A DNA stretch of 64,000 bases. It comes from Glaciihabitans tibetensis (GTDB taxonomy: Bacteria > Actinomycetota > Actinomycetes > Actinomycetales > Microbacteriaceae). The notes beneath the pieces were generated by a model that saw only the letters and a list, made by a program, of their open reading frames with translations, ran no database searches and had not been told where the DNA came from. This document shows positions 54,424-62,686 of this stretch, piece by piece. Position numbers and translations under genes: made by a program. The stretch spans positions 1 to 64,000 of the forward strand of contig NZ_PVTL01000011.1 in the NCBI RefSeq assembly GCF_003003265.1, in the 5' to 3' direction. How positions within the stretch are numbered: position 1 is the stretch's first letter; every line of letters begins with the position of its first letter.

Positions 54424-56136
54424 CTAGCTCCGGGTATGACCGGCTGCAGAGCGCTCCGCCTCGGACACAGTGGAGCGGGAATCGTCGCCGGGAAGGGTGA
54501 TCGCGCCGGTCTGGGGAAGGGAGTTCATGTCTCCCCCGGTCACGTCCACCAGGTCGTTGCTCTCCTGCGTTTCTGCGAGCTGCTCGATTCCGGTCTTGGT
54601 TCCGAGCTCCGCCTTGGGCAGGAAGATGATGCACAGCAGGCTGATGAAGGCGAGCGGGGTGGCAATCAGGAATATCTCCCCGATGCCCTGCCCATACGCC
54701 GACTCGACGAGGATCCGCACCGGGGTAGACAGCGACTCGACGTTCGGGATGGTGCCGCTGGCGAGGGTGGCCAGCTCGTCGGCGGGAGCGGAAACGCTGG
54801 AGATGCCGTCGCCGACGATCGTGGAGACCCGCGACGCGAGCACGGCACCGAGCACGGACACGCCGAGCGTTCCGCCGAGGCTGCGGAAGAACGCGACGGC
54901 CGAGCTGGCCGCGCCAATCTGCCGCACATCCACCGAGTTCTGCACCACGAGCACAAGGTTCTGCATCACCATGCCGAGGCCGAGACCCATGAGGCCGATG
55001 TAAATCGAGACGAGCACGATGTCCGTGTCGAACCGCAGGGTCGACATGAGTGCCAGCGCCACCGTCAGGATGCTGGCGCCCAGCACCATCCAGCGCTTCC
55101 ACTTTCCGGTGCGGCTGATGAGGACGCCGATGGTGGTGGATGCCACGAGCGAACCGACAACCTGGGGAAGGCTGAGCAGTCCCGACTGGGTCGGGGTCGC
55201 ACCACGGCTGAGCTGCCAGTACTGGCTGAGGAAGACGGATGCCGCGAAGAGTGCCACACCCACGGTGAGGCTCGCAAAGACGACGAGCGAGAAGCTGCGG
55301 TTACGGAAGAGCTCCATCGGGAGGATGGGCTCCTTCACCCGCAGCTCGACGATGACGGCCGCGATGAGCAGCACACCGGAGCCGACGGCCATCACCCAGG
55401 AGGTGGCGGATCCCCACTCGAACTGGTTGCCCGCGAGCGAGACCCAGATGAGGAGGAGCGAGACTCCCGCGGTGATGAGAATGGCGCCGAAGTAGTCGAT
55501 GGAGACGGCGCGGCGCGGCCGCGGCGGGAGCTTGAGGGTGCGCTGGATCAGAATGAGCGCGACGATGGCGAACGGAACGGAGACGTAGAAGTTCCAGCGC
55601 CAGCCGATCGAGTCGGTGAGCACTCCCCCGAGGAGCGGTCCTCCCGCAGTGCCCACCGCGATGACGGCGCCGAGCAGTCCGACGTAGCGACCACGCTCGC
55701 GCGGGGAGATGATGTCGGAGATCAGCACCTGCACGAGTGAGATGAGCCCGCCCGCGCCGAGTCCCTGCAGCACGCGGAAGACGATGAGCGTGCCGGTGTC
55801 CTGGGACAGGCCGGCCAGTGCGGAGCCGAGCACAAAAACGACCAGCGAGATCTGCACCAGCATCTTGCGGTTGAACAGGTCAGCGAGCTTGCCCCAGATC
55901 GGTGTGGACACGGTGGTGGCGAGCAGGGTGGAGGTGACGACCCAGGTGTAGGCGGTCTGGTCACCCTTCAGGTCGGAGATGATGCGTGGCAGCGACGTCG
56001 ACACAACGGTCGACGCAAGCACTGCGACAAACAATCCCATGAGGAGGCCGGACAAGGCCTCGAGCACCTGGCGGTGCGTCATAGGCGCCGCGGACGGCGC
56101 GGTGTCAATGGAAGACACGGTGTGCCTGGAAGACAA
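54424..56136 (-). CDS. MFS drug:H+ antiporter, DHA2 (14-helix) type
   Basis: A 570-residue efflux pump. The EmrB/QacA-group signatures are present: LASTVVSTSLPRIISDL in helix 1, WGKLADLFNRKM (motif A) and RVLQGLGAGGLISLVQVLISD (motif B), with motif C-like LLGAVIAVGTAGGPLLGGVLTD. About 14 helices; a Ser/Thr/Gly-rich C-terminal tail. Start TTG 56136 has AAGGGG eight bases upstream; GTG 56118 is an alternative. The adjoining MarR gene suggests substrate-induced expression. Confidence 0.92.
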   Translation of the reverse strand: MSSRHTVSSIDTAPSAAPMTHRQVLEALSGLLMGLFVAVLASTVVSTSLPRIISDLKGDQTAYTWVVTSTLLATTVSTPIWGKLADLFNRKMLVQISLVVFVLGSALAGLSQDTGTLIVFRVLQGLGAGGLISLVQVLISDIISPRERGRYVGLLGAVIAVGTAGGPLLGGVLTDSIGWRWNFYVSVPFAIVALILIQRTLKLPPRPRRAVSIDYFGAILITAGVSLLLIWVSLAGNQFEWGSATSWVMAVGSGVLLIAAVIVELRVKEPILPMELFRNRSFSLVVFASLTVGVALFAASVFLSQYWQLSRGATPTQSGLLSLPQVVGSLVASTTIGVLISRTGKWKRWMVLGASILTVALALMSTLRFDTDIVLVSIYIGLMGLGLGMVMQNLVLVVQNSVDVRQIGAASSAVAFFRSLGGTLGVSVLGAVLASRVSTIVGDGISSVSAPADELATLASGTIPNVESLSTPVRILVESAYGQGIGEIFLIATPLAFISLLCIIFLPKAELGTKTGIEQLAETQESNDLVDVTGGDMNSLPQTGAITLPGDDSRSTVSEAERSAAGHTRS

Positions 56137-56192
56137 TGTAGTTACCCCTTAAATGCCGAAACCCCCACGCTCAGCGGTGAGGGTCTCGATCG

Positions 56193-56234
56193 GTTGATCT
56201 ATGTCAACTATAAGCCTTAGTTGTCAGGTGTCAA
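56193..56234 (-). promoter_or_regulatory. Promoter and MarR-type operators of the MFS-marR operon
   Basis: On the minus strand TTGACA (56229-56234), a 16-base spacer and TATAGT (56207-56212) form a strong promoter. Over the -10 and spacer lies a 25-bp imperfect palindrome (TGTCAACTA at 56202-56210 and TAGTTGTCA at 56218-56226, one mismatch). A second, GTTGA-N6-TCAAC (56193-56208), overlaps the start point. A repressor here would block transcription. Confidence 0.7.
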
Positions 56235-56260
56235 CCAAAATTTTGCAGAAAGTGCACATT

Positions 56261-56317
56261 ACGCTCCCAGCGGACGCGGACGCTCCCAGCGGACGCCTAC
56301 GCTCCCAGCGGACGCCG
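56261..56317. repeat. 19-bp tandem repeat x3 at the hisS 3' end
   Basis: ACGCTCCCAGCGGACGC begins at 56261, 56280 and 56299, a 19-base period. The third copy encodes the last residues of HisRS and its stop; the other two lie just downstream. The period is not a multiple of three, so the extra copies are not coding. Confidence 0.9.
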
Positions 56318-57628
56318 CTCCAGGCTGGCAGCGTCGACCGTGCTCGCCGACACAAACGCGAAGTGCGTGAAACCTTCCGCGGCGAGCGCATCGAACAGCA
56401 GCTTGACGTTCTTGACCCGGCGCACCAACCGCACCCGCGTGCCCTCGTTGATCAGCTGGCTCTTCAGCACGGCGAGCGTGGCGGGCGAGACATCCGCGTC
56501 GTGCACAAGAGCGATGGAGGCGGTGCTCGCGTCTTCTGGCAACTCGACGAGGTCGACCAGGCGTTCGAAGCCGAGGGAGAATCCGGTCGCCGGCACGTCG
56601 GTACCGAGGAATCGCCCGATCATGCCGTCATACCGACCGCCTCCCCCGAGCGAGTAGCCAAGCGAGGGGTGGGCGACTTCGAAGATGGGGCCGGTGTAGT
56701 ACCCCATTCCGCGCACGAGGAACGGGTCGAACTCGATCAGCGGCGCCGGCGACGAGGCGCCATCTCCCGAGGCGCCAGCTCCCAAGGAGCCACCCGCCCG
56801 GGCTGCGTCGACGGCGGCACCGAGACCGGCGAGTTCGGCGATGACCGAGGCGTCGACTCCGTCGGGCAGGGCCCTGCTGATCGCTTCGATTCCGAACGGA
56901 AGGTCATTGCCGAGGCTCGGACGAGCGAAGTACCCCTCGAGCGCATCGACCGCCGAGGAACTCGCGCCGCGCTCGCGCAGCTCGCTCACCACCCCCGACT
57001 CCCCCACCTTGTCGAGCTTGTCGATCGTGATGAGCACCTGGTCGTGTTCCTCGGCCGGGAAGCCGAAGGCGTTCAGCATTCCGATCAGTAGCCGGCGGTC
57101 GTTGATGCGGATGGTGCATCCCCCGAGTCCGAGGGCGTCCAGGGCAGCGGACGTCGCGATGAGCAGCTCAACCTCGGCCAGCACACCGGCCTCGCCAATA
57201 ATGTCGATGTCGCACTGCACAAACTGGCGATAGCGACCCTTCTGGGGCCGTTCGGCGCGCCACACGGGCGCGATCTGGATCGACCGGAACACCGCGGGGA
57301 GCTCGGAACGGTGGCTGGCGTAGAACCGCGCGAGGGGAACCGTGAGGTCGAAGCGCAGCCCGAGGTCGGCCAGGTCGAGGGCATCCCGGGCGGCCGCAAA
57401 GTTCTCGGCGGTGAGTCCGCGCTTGAGCACACCGAAGGCGAGCTTCTCGTTGTCGCCACCGAGGCCGGCGTGCAGGCGGGCGCTGTCCTCCATGACCGGC
57501 GTTTCGATCTCGTCGAAGCCGTGGGCACGGTAGGTCGAGCGGATGACGCCGAGCACACGTTCGCGTCGTGCTTTGTCAGCGGGGAGGAAGTCGCGCATGC
57601 CGCGCGGAGGGTTGACGGGAGAAGCCAT
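56297..57628 (-). CDS. hisS: Histidine-tRNA ligase
   Basis: A 443-residue class II synthetase. Motif 1 region PRGMRDFLP, FDLTVPLARFYA, motif 2 APVWRAERPQKGRYRQFVQCDIDIIGE, and motif 3 GFSLGFERLV are intact. The histidine-specific signature reads LVRGMGYYTGPIFEV rather than the common LVRGLDYYTG, keeping the arginine; GGGGRYDGM is intact. A Gly/Ser/Ala-rich insertion (about residues 277-296) interrupts the region before this signature. ATG 57628 is chosen by the conserved N-terminus; a longer frame is a shadow of the divergent ABC gene. The C-terminal anticodon domain is short. Confidence 0.93.
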   Translation of the reverse strand: MASPVNPPRGMRDFLPADKARRERVLGVIRSTYRAHGFDEIETPVMEDSARLHAGLGGDNEKLAFGVLKRGLTAENFAAARDALDLADLGLRFDLTVPLARFYASHRSELPAVFRSIQIAPVWRAERPQKGRYRQFVQCDIDIIGEAGVLAEVELLIATSAALDALGLGGCTIRINDRRLLIGMLNAFGFPAEEHDQVLITIDKLDKVGESGVVSELRERGASSSAVDALEGYFARPSLGNDLPFGIEAISRALPDGVDASVIAELAGLGAAVDAARAGGSLGAGASGDGASSPAPLIEFDPFLVRGMGYYTGPIFEVAHPSLGYSLGGGGRYDGMIGRFLGTDVPATGFSLGFERLVDLVELPEDASTASIALVHDADVSPATLAVLKSQLINEGTRVRLVRRVKNVKLLFDALAAEGFTHFAFVSASTVDAASLERRPLGA

Positions 57629-57710
57629 GTGTCGATTCTCTCGCACCCGGCCAGTCGAATCATCCTCGGGATTGACGCGCGTGGGAGCCCCGTGTCGGTA
57701 GGTTGGCCCC

Positions 57711-58649
57711 ATGAACAGTTCGCAGAGCCTCGCCGACGGAATCGTGGTGGAGCACGTTTCCCGGTCATTCGGGCAGGTACATGCCGTCCGGGATGCCTCC
57801 CTCGTCGCAGTTCCCGGAAAGGTGACCGCGCTCATCGGCCCCAACGGCTCCGGCAAAACCACGCTCATGCTGATGCTGGCGTCGCTGCTGCGGCCGGACG
57901 GCGGCACGATCCGCATCGGCGGGCACGACCCGTTGGCCGATCCCGCCGCCGTGCGGGCGGCGCTCGGCTGGATGCCCGACGTGCTCGGCTCCTGGAACGC
58001 TCTCACCGTGCGGGCGACCCTCGAGATGACCGGCCGGCTATACCGGATGGACCGGGCCGCCGCCGCGGCCCGCGCGGCCGACCTGCTCAGCACCGTCGGA
58101 CTGGCGGAGCTGGCCGACCAGCCCACCCGCGTTCTCTCCCGCGGGCAAAAACAGCGACTGAGTCTCGGCCGGGCTCTCGTGCACAACCCGGCCGTGCTTC
58201 TGCTCGACGAGCCGGCATCCGGGCTCGACCCGGTCGCGAGGGTGGAACTGCGCCAGCTCGTCCGGCGGGTCGCGGCGGAGGGAAAAACGGTGCTGGTCTC
58301 CAGCCACGTGCTGGCGGAGCTCGACGAGATGGCCGACACCGCGGTGTATCTCGACCGCGGCGTGAGCGCCTCGGCGGAGAGCATCGCCCAGACCAAGACG
58401 ACCCTGCGCACGTGGCGGATCCGGTCCTCCGCACCGGCCGCGCTCCTCGCCGCTCTCGGCGCCGCCAGAATCGGCCCCGAGACGATCGTGGCCGACCGCG
58501 GTGAGCTGCTCGTGCCGCTCACCGGCGAAGGCGCCGCAGCAGCCCTGCTGGCCGAGCTCGTGACAGCGGGCGTTCCCATCAGCACCTTTGCTCCCGCCGT
58601 CGGCGACCTCGAACACACCTTCCTCGACCTCAGCAAGGGAAACTCGTGA
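57711..58649 (+). CDS. ABC transporter ATPase (CcmA/ABC-2 type)
   Basis: A 312-residue ATPase: Walker A GPNGSGKTT, signature LSRGQKQRLSLGRAL (LSRGQ in place of LSGGQ), Walker B VLLLDEPASGLD and switch histidine VSSHVLAELDEMAD. The C-terminal 90 residues form the extra domain seen in ABC-2 exporters of the NatA/drug type. It overlaps the permease start as GTGA, so the two make one transporter. Cargo unknown. Confidence 0.92.
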   Translation: MNSSQSLADGIVVEHVSRSFGQVHAVRDASLVAVPGKVTALIGPNGSGKTTLMLMLASLLRPDGGTIRIGGHDPLADPAAVRAALGWMPDVLGSWNALTVRATLEMTGRLYRMDRAAAAARAADLLSTVGLAELADQPTRVLSRGQKQRLSLGRALVHNPAVLLLDEPASGLDPVARVELRQLVRRVAAEGKTVLVSSHVLAELDEMADTAVYLDRGVSASAESIAQTKTTLRTWRIRSSAPAALLAALGAARIGPETIVADRGELLVPLTGEGAAAALLAELVTAGVPISTFAPAVGDLEHTFLDLSKGNS

Positions 58650-59713
58650 ACGCCTTCCTCTCGGGAACCCAAGTCATCCTGTCCCTGGAGCTGCGCCAGC
58701 GGGTGCGCGGCACTGCCTGGTACGTGCTGCTCGGCATTTTCGTTGTCCTCGTCGCCATTGTCACGATCCTGCTCAGTATCGCGCTGACCGGGTTCGGCGT
58801 CATGGGTTCCGGTGACGCCGGCGGCAACATCTACTCCGCCATCATCTACTTCGTGCTGCTGCTCGGCACGCTGGTGGCTCCGGCGTTGAGCGGCAATGCC
58901 ATCAACGGTGACCGGGACGCGGGCACCCTCGCCACGACGCAGGTCACCCTTGTGACCACGGGCCAGATCGTGGTGGGCAAGTTTTTGGCCGCCTGGATCA
59001 CCGCCCTCGCCTTTCTCGCAGCGTCGGTGCCGTTTCTGATCTACGCGTGGCTGGTCGGGGGCCTGAGCGTCACCTCGATCGTCGTGTCTATCGTTGTGCT
59101 CGCGATCGAGCTCGGCATCGTCGCGGCCATCGGGGTCGGGCTCTCGGGAATCATCACGCGCCCGCTGATTTCCATCGTGGCGACCTATCTCGCCGTCGCG
59201 ACCCTGAGCGTCGGCACGCTGATCGCGTTCAGTCTGGGAGGGTTCGCCGTCCAGAGCACCGTTGTCTCCACGAGCTCCTATGGCATGACCTACTCAGATT
59301 CGGGCGAGCCGCTCGGCTGCTCTCCGGCAACAACCTCCACCTACGAAACCCCGCGCTTCGACTACCTCTGGGGCATCCTCGTCGCAAACCCCTACGTCGT
59401 GCTCGCGGACGCCGTACCGACCAGCTATGACCAAGCCGGCAACCCGCAGGATCTCTTCGGATACATAAAGTACGGGGTGCGCACGGCACAGGTGACGCCG
59501 GACCTGACGGTCGAATACGACGAGTGCACGGAGGGCGTTGGCGGCTACATGGATCAGGGGCCCACCGCGCAGGAGACCATCGACTCCACGGTTCCCGGCT
59601 GGTTTGTGGGTCTCGCGATCCAGACGCTGCTCGGGGCTGGCGCCCTGGTCGGTGCCTGGGCGCGCACGCGCACCCCGGCGGGCAAGCTCCCCACGGGCAG
59701 CAGAATCGCCTAG
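58646..59713 (+). CDS. ABC-2 type transporter permease
   Basis: A 355-residue membrane protein with about six helices; the first begins at TAWYVLLGIFVVLVAIVTILL. It has the ABC-2 block NAINGDRDAGTLATTQVTLVTTGQIVVGKFLAAW, and an extracytoplasmic loop of about 90 residues with two cysteines (LGCSPATT, YDECTEG) before the last helix. GTG 58646 is the partner of the ATPase stop. Confidence 0.88.
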   Translation: MNAFLSGTQVILSLELRQRVRGTAWYVLLGIFVVLVAIVTILLSIALTGFGVMGSGDAGGNIYSAIIYFVLLLGTLVAPALSGNAINGDRDAGTLATTQVTLVTTGQIVVGKFLAAWITALAFLAASVPFLIYAWLVGGLSVTSIVVSIVVLAIELGIVAAIGVGLSGIITRPLISIVATYLAVATLSVGTLIAFSLGGFAVQSTVVSTSSYGMTYSDSGEPLGCSPATTSTYETPRFDYLWGILVANPYVVLADAVPTSYDQAGNPQDLFGYIKYGVRTAQVTPDLTVEYDECTEGVGGYMDQGPTAQETIDSTVPGWFVGLAIQTLLGAGALVGAWARTRTPAGKLPTGSRIA

Positions 59714-59732
59714 CGCGCGTCGGTCCGCGACG

Positions 59733-59799
59733 GGTCAGTCGATGGCAGGTCAGTCCGTGGCGGGTCAGTCCGTCGCGGATCAGTCCGGGCGGATCAGTC
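59733..59799. repeat. 15-bp tandem repeat x5 between the ABC permease and mazG
   Basis: The core GGTCAGTC or GATCAGTC recurs at 59733, 59748, 59763, 59778 and 59792 (period 15, last 14). It fills nearly the whole gap between two convergent genes and touches the mazG stop codon. It shows no hairpin or U run, so it is not an ordinary terminator. Confidence 0.85.
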
Positions 59800-60510
59800 G
59801 GCGGCGGGCAGCCCGATGATGCCGGCATCGGCGGAATCGCCCACGGTGGCGGCGCGGAGCTCGTGCTCCATCTCGCGCATCTCCTCCTGCAGGTCCCGCA
59901 GGGTCGAGCGCAGCGCGCGTTCGGCGTCGAGGCCTCCCGCGCGAGCGGAGGAAACGATCGCCAGCAGCAGCGAGCCGAGCTCCTCCTCGTCCTCGACGGC
60001 GATGGCCGGGGGCGCGTCGGTCTCGATCAGCCCGAGCTTTTCGGCGCGGCCGAGCACCTTCGAGGCGAGGGCCAGGGACGGCATCCCCTGCGGGATCCCG
60101 TCCAGCACGCTCGTGCGCCCCGGCTTCTCGACCTTCTTCAGGTCGTCCCAGACCGCGATGACGTCCTCAGCGGTTTCCGCGGTGGCGTCCCCAAAGACGT
60201 GCGGATGCCGCCCCACCATCTTGGCCGTCATGGCCGCGGCCACATCCTCGATAGTGAATTCCTCGCCCGGGGTGTGTTCGGCCAGGTCGGAGTGAAATAA
60301 CACCTGGTAGAGCACGTCACCGAGCTCTTCGATGAGATCCTCACGGCTGCCCGATTCGATCGCCTCGACCAGCTCGTGGCTCTCTTCGATCAGGTACTGC
60401 ACGAGCGATTCGTGGGTCTGCTCCCGATCCCAGGCGCAGCCGCCCGGGGCGCGCAGCCGTGCGAGTACCGCGATCAACTCGTCGAGTTTGGGGTGGGGCG
60501 TGTGCGTCAT
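59794..60510 (-). CDS. mazG: MazG nucleoside triphosphate pyrophosphohydrolase
   Basis: A 238-residue MazG. The N-terminal domain has CAWDREQTHESLVQYLIEESHELVEAIESG and EELGDVLYQVLFHSDLAE, which supply the EExxE and ExxD magnesium ligands. The C-terminal half is degenerate relative to the two-domain E. coli enzyme (EEELGSLLLAIVSSARAGGLDAERALR keeps part of the second motif). It removes aberrant nucleotides and may lower ppGpp. It converges with the ABC permease gene. Confidence 0.93.
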   Translation of the reverse strand: MTHTPHPKLDELIAVLARLRAPGGCAWDREQTHESLVQYLIEESHELVEAIESGSREDLIEELGDVLYQVLFHSDLAEHTPGEEFTIEDVAAAMTAKMVGRHPHVFGDATAETAEDVIAVWDDLKKVEKPGRTSVLDGIPQGMPSLALASKVLGRAEKLGLIETDAPPAIAVEDEEELGSLLLAIVSSARAGGLDAERALRSTLRDLQEEMREMEHELRAATVGDSADAGIIGLPAAD

Positions 60511-60586
60511 ACGGCCAGCCTACGGCCGCGCAGCGAGCCCTCGGCCGGACCCGGCGCGCGGCCAGACCGCCGGCGCGCGGCTGCGA
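60511..60586. other. Gap after the alpha-galactosidase gene
   Basis: A very GC-rich stretch holding a 12-bp direct repeat CCGGCGCGCGGC (60551-60562 and 60570-60581). GCGCGC is self-complementary, so the repeats can also pair as a hairpin; it may end the galactosidase transcript. Confidence 0.35.
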
Positions 60587-62677
60587 CTATTCGGCGATGA
60601 CGGAGTACAGCGCGGCCTGCTCCGGGGCGAGCATCGGCCGAGCCAACCCCACCGTCTCCAGCACCCTTCCCGGCAGGCTCACTCCGCCTGACTCCAGCCA
60701 GGCGGGGGGCCGGGTCTGGATGAGCTGCGCGTTGGCACCGGCGGTCACCGCGGTAACCCGGTAAACGGTGTCGGGGGCGAGTCCGACAAAGCGCAGGGCG
60801 GGCGGGATCGCGGAGCCCGGTGCCGCCATCGACACCTGCGCGAACACGGCGCGCTGCTGGTCGGCAGACACCACCCCGTGCAGCTGCACGGCCGGGTCGG
60901 AGCTGTCGGCACGCACCACGGTGCCGCCGTGCAGAAGCTCGCGCAGCTGCTTGTACAGCCCGATCCACTCCGCGATCTGCGCATGTTCCGCGCCGCTCGC
61001 GACGGTCAGGTCCCACTCGATCCCAGCGTTGCCGAACAGCGCCGTCGCGAAACGGAAGGCGAGGTCCGAGCTGCGCATCGTCGTGTGCGAACGGGCGGCG
61101 CCGAGATGGCTGCCGAGGTACTCCGGTGGGATAAGAAGTCCGGTGTAGCGCTGGATTTCCTGGCGTTCGAGGGGGTCGTTGGTGTCGCTCGTCCAGACAC
61201 GGTCGACCCGCTCCAGAATTCCCAGGTCGATGCGCGCTCCACCGGAGGCGCACGACTCGATTTCCAGTGTCGGATGCGCCGTCCGCACCGCGTCGATCAG
61301 GCGGTAGAGCGCGGTGGTCTGCCGGTGCGCCGAACCGGAGAGGAGATCGCGGTTGTGATCCCACTTGAGGTAGGCCACCGGGTACTCCTCCAACAGCGCG
61401 TTCAGGCGGCCGAGGAGGTAGTCGAACACCTCCGGGTTGCCGAGGTCGAGCGCCTGCTGGTTGCGCCAGGTGTGTGCGGACGGGCCGCCGAGGATCCATT
61501 CGGGATGCCGCCGGGCGAGGTCAGAGTCGGGGTTCACCATCTCCGGCTCAACCCACAACCCGAAGTCCATCCCGGCTGCGTGCACGCGGTCGATGAGCGG
61601 ATGCAGCCCTTCCGGCCAGGTCACCGCATCGACGAACCAGTCGCCGAGCGCGCGGCGGTCATCGCTGCGGCCGGTGAACCAGCCGTCGTCGAGGACGAAC
61701 CGTTCCACACCCACGTGCGCCGCGGCATCCACCAAGGGCGCGATCTGCTCCATACCCTGGTCGAAGTAGACCGCCTCCCAGGAGTTGAGCACGACGGGTC
61801 GCGGCGAGGTGATGGTCGACCAGGACCGAATCCACGGGTGCAGTCGCGCGGAAAGGCCGTCAAGACCGTCGACGGAGTGGACGGCAATGCTCCAGGGCGT
61901 CGAATAGCTGCCACCCGGAACGACGCTGACCTCGCCGGGCGCGAGCAGTTCGCCGAGGCCGAGCACAACCCGGCCGAGCGGGCTGCTTTCCGCCCAGGTG
62001 CGTTTGTCGCCGCTCCAGGCCAGGTGCGTCGCCCACACCTCGCCCGCGCGGAATCCGTATCCCGCGGCGCCAATGACCGTGAGGAACGCATCGTCGTGGC
62101 CGGGGCGGCCGTGCCGGGACTCGCGGCTCCAGGTGCCGTGGGCGAGGGCGGTGCGCTGCGGACGCCTCTCGTGAGTCCACAGCCCGGTGAAGTCGAGAAT
62201 TTCGCGCGCGCGATCGGGCACCGGCAGTACGACGTCGAGCGAACCAAGTTCGAACGCGGTGGCGCCCCGGTTGGTGAGGGTATGCCTCAGCCGCAGCACC
62301 CCGTGGGGTGTCAGCTCAAGCTCGACGGTGACGGTGACCGCGGCCGCGGCATCCACCAGCACAAATTCGCGGCAGAGGCCGCTGCCGGTCACCCGATCGA
62401 GGCTGAGATCAAACTCTATGGTGGGCGACCCCGCGCGGTGGCCGCTGATGGCTGGTCGACCGCTCCAGCCCTCGCGGAGGGTCGGGAGCAGGCTGAGGCG
62501 CAGCGGCACATCGAGCGAGCTGGGGCCGATCGCGGGCACGGTGGCGTCGGCGACCGATGCGAGGCTGATCTCTGACAATTCGCCGAGATCTGCGCCCCAG
62601 TGAACAAGGACGGGCACCCGCGTGCCGCGGGCATCAATTACGAGGCTGACGCCCGCGGCACGAAGGTGAATGATCAT
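60587..62677 (-). CDS. Alpha-galactosidase, GH36
   Basis: A 696-residue glycoside hydrolase acting on alpha-galactosides such as melibiose or raffinose. The beta-sandwich N-terminal domain leads to the catalytic barrel with FVLDDGWFTGR, WVEPEMVNPDSDL, the nucleophile aspartate in YLKWDHNRDL and the acid/base aspartate in SDTNDPLERQ after ESCASGGARIDLG. No signal peptide, so it acts on imported sugar. ATG 62677 starts nine bases after the binding-protein stop, with GGAG overlapping that stop region. Confidence 0.94.
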   Translation of the reverse strand: MIIHLRAAGVSLVIDARGTRVPVLVHWGADLGELSEISLASVADATVPAIGPSSLDVPLRLSLLPTLREGWSGRPAISGHRAGSPTIEFDLSLDRVTGSGLCREFVLVDAAAAVTVTVELELTPHGVLRLRHTLTNRGATAFELGSLDVVLPVPDRAREILDFTGLWTHERRPQRTALAHGTWSRESRHGRPGHDDAFLTVIGAAGYGFRAGEVWATHLAWSGDKRTWAESSPLGRVVLGLGELLAPGEVSVVPGGSYSTPWSIAVHSVDGLDGLSARLHPWIRSWSTITSPRPVVLNSWEAVYFDQGMEQIAPLVDAAAHVGVERFVLDDGWFTGRSDDRRALGDWFVDAVTWPEGLHPLIDRVHAAGMDFGLWVEPEMVNPDSDLARRHPEWILGGPSAHTWRNQQALDLGNPEVFDYLLGRLNALLEEYPVAYLKWDHNRDLLSGSAHRQTTALYRLIDAVRTAHPTLEIESCASGGARIDLGILERVDRVWTSDTNDPLERQEIQRYTGLLIPPEYLGSHLGAARSHTTMRSSDLAFRFATALFGNAGIEWDLTVASGAEHAQIAEWIGLYKQLRELLHGGTVVRADSSDPAVQLHGVVSADQQRAVFAQVSMAAPGSAIPPALRFVGLAPDTVYRVTAVTAGANAQLIQTRPPAWLESGGVSLPGRVLETVGLARPMLAPEQAALYSVIAE

Positions 62678-62686
62678 CGTGAAACG

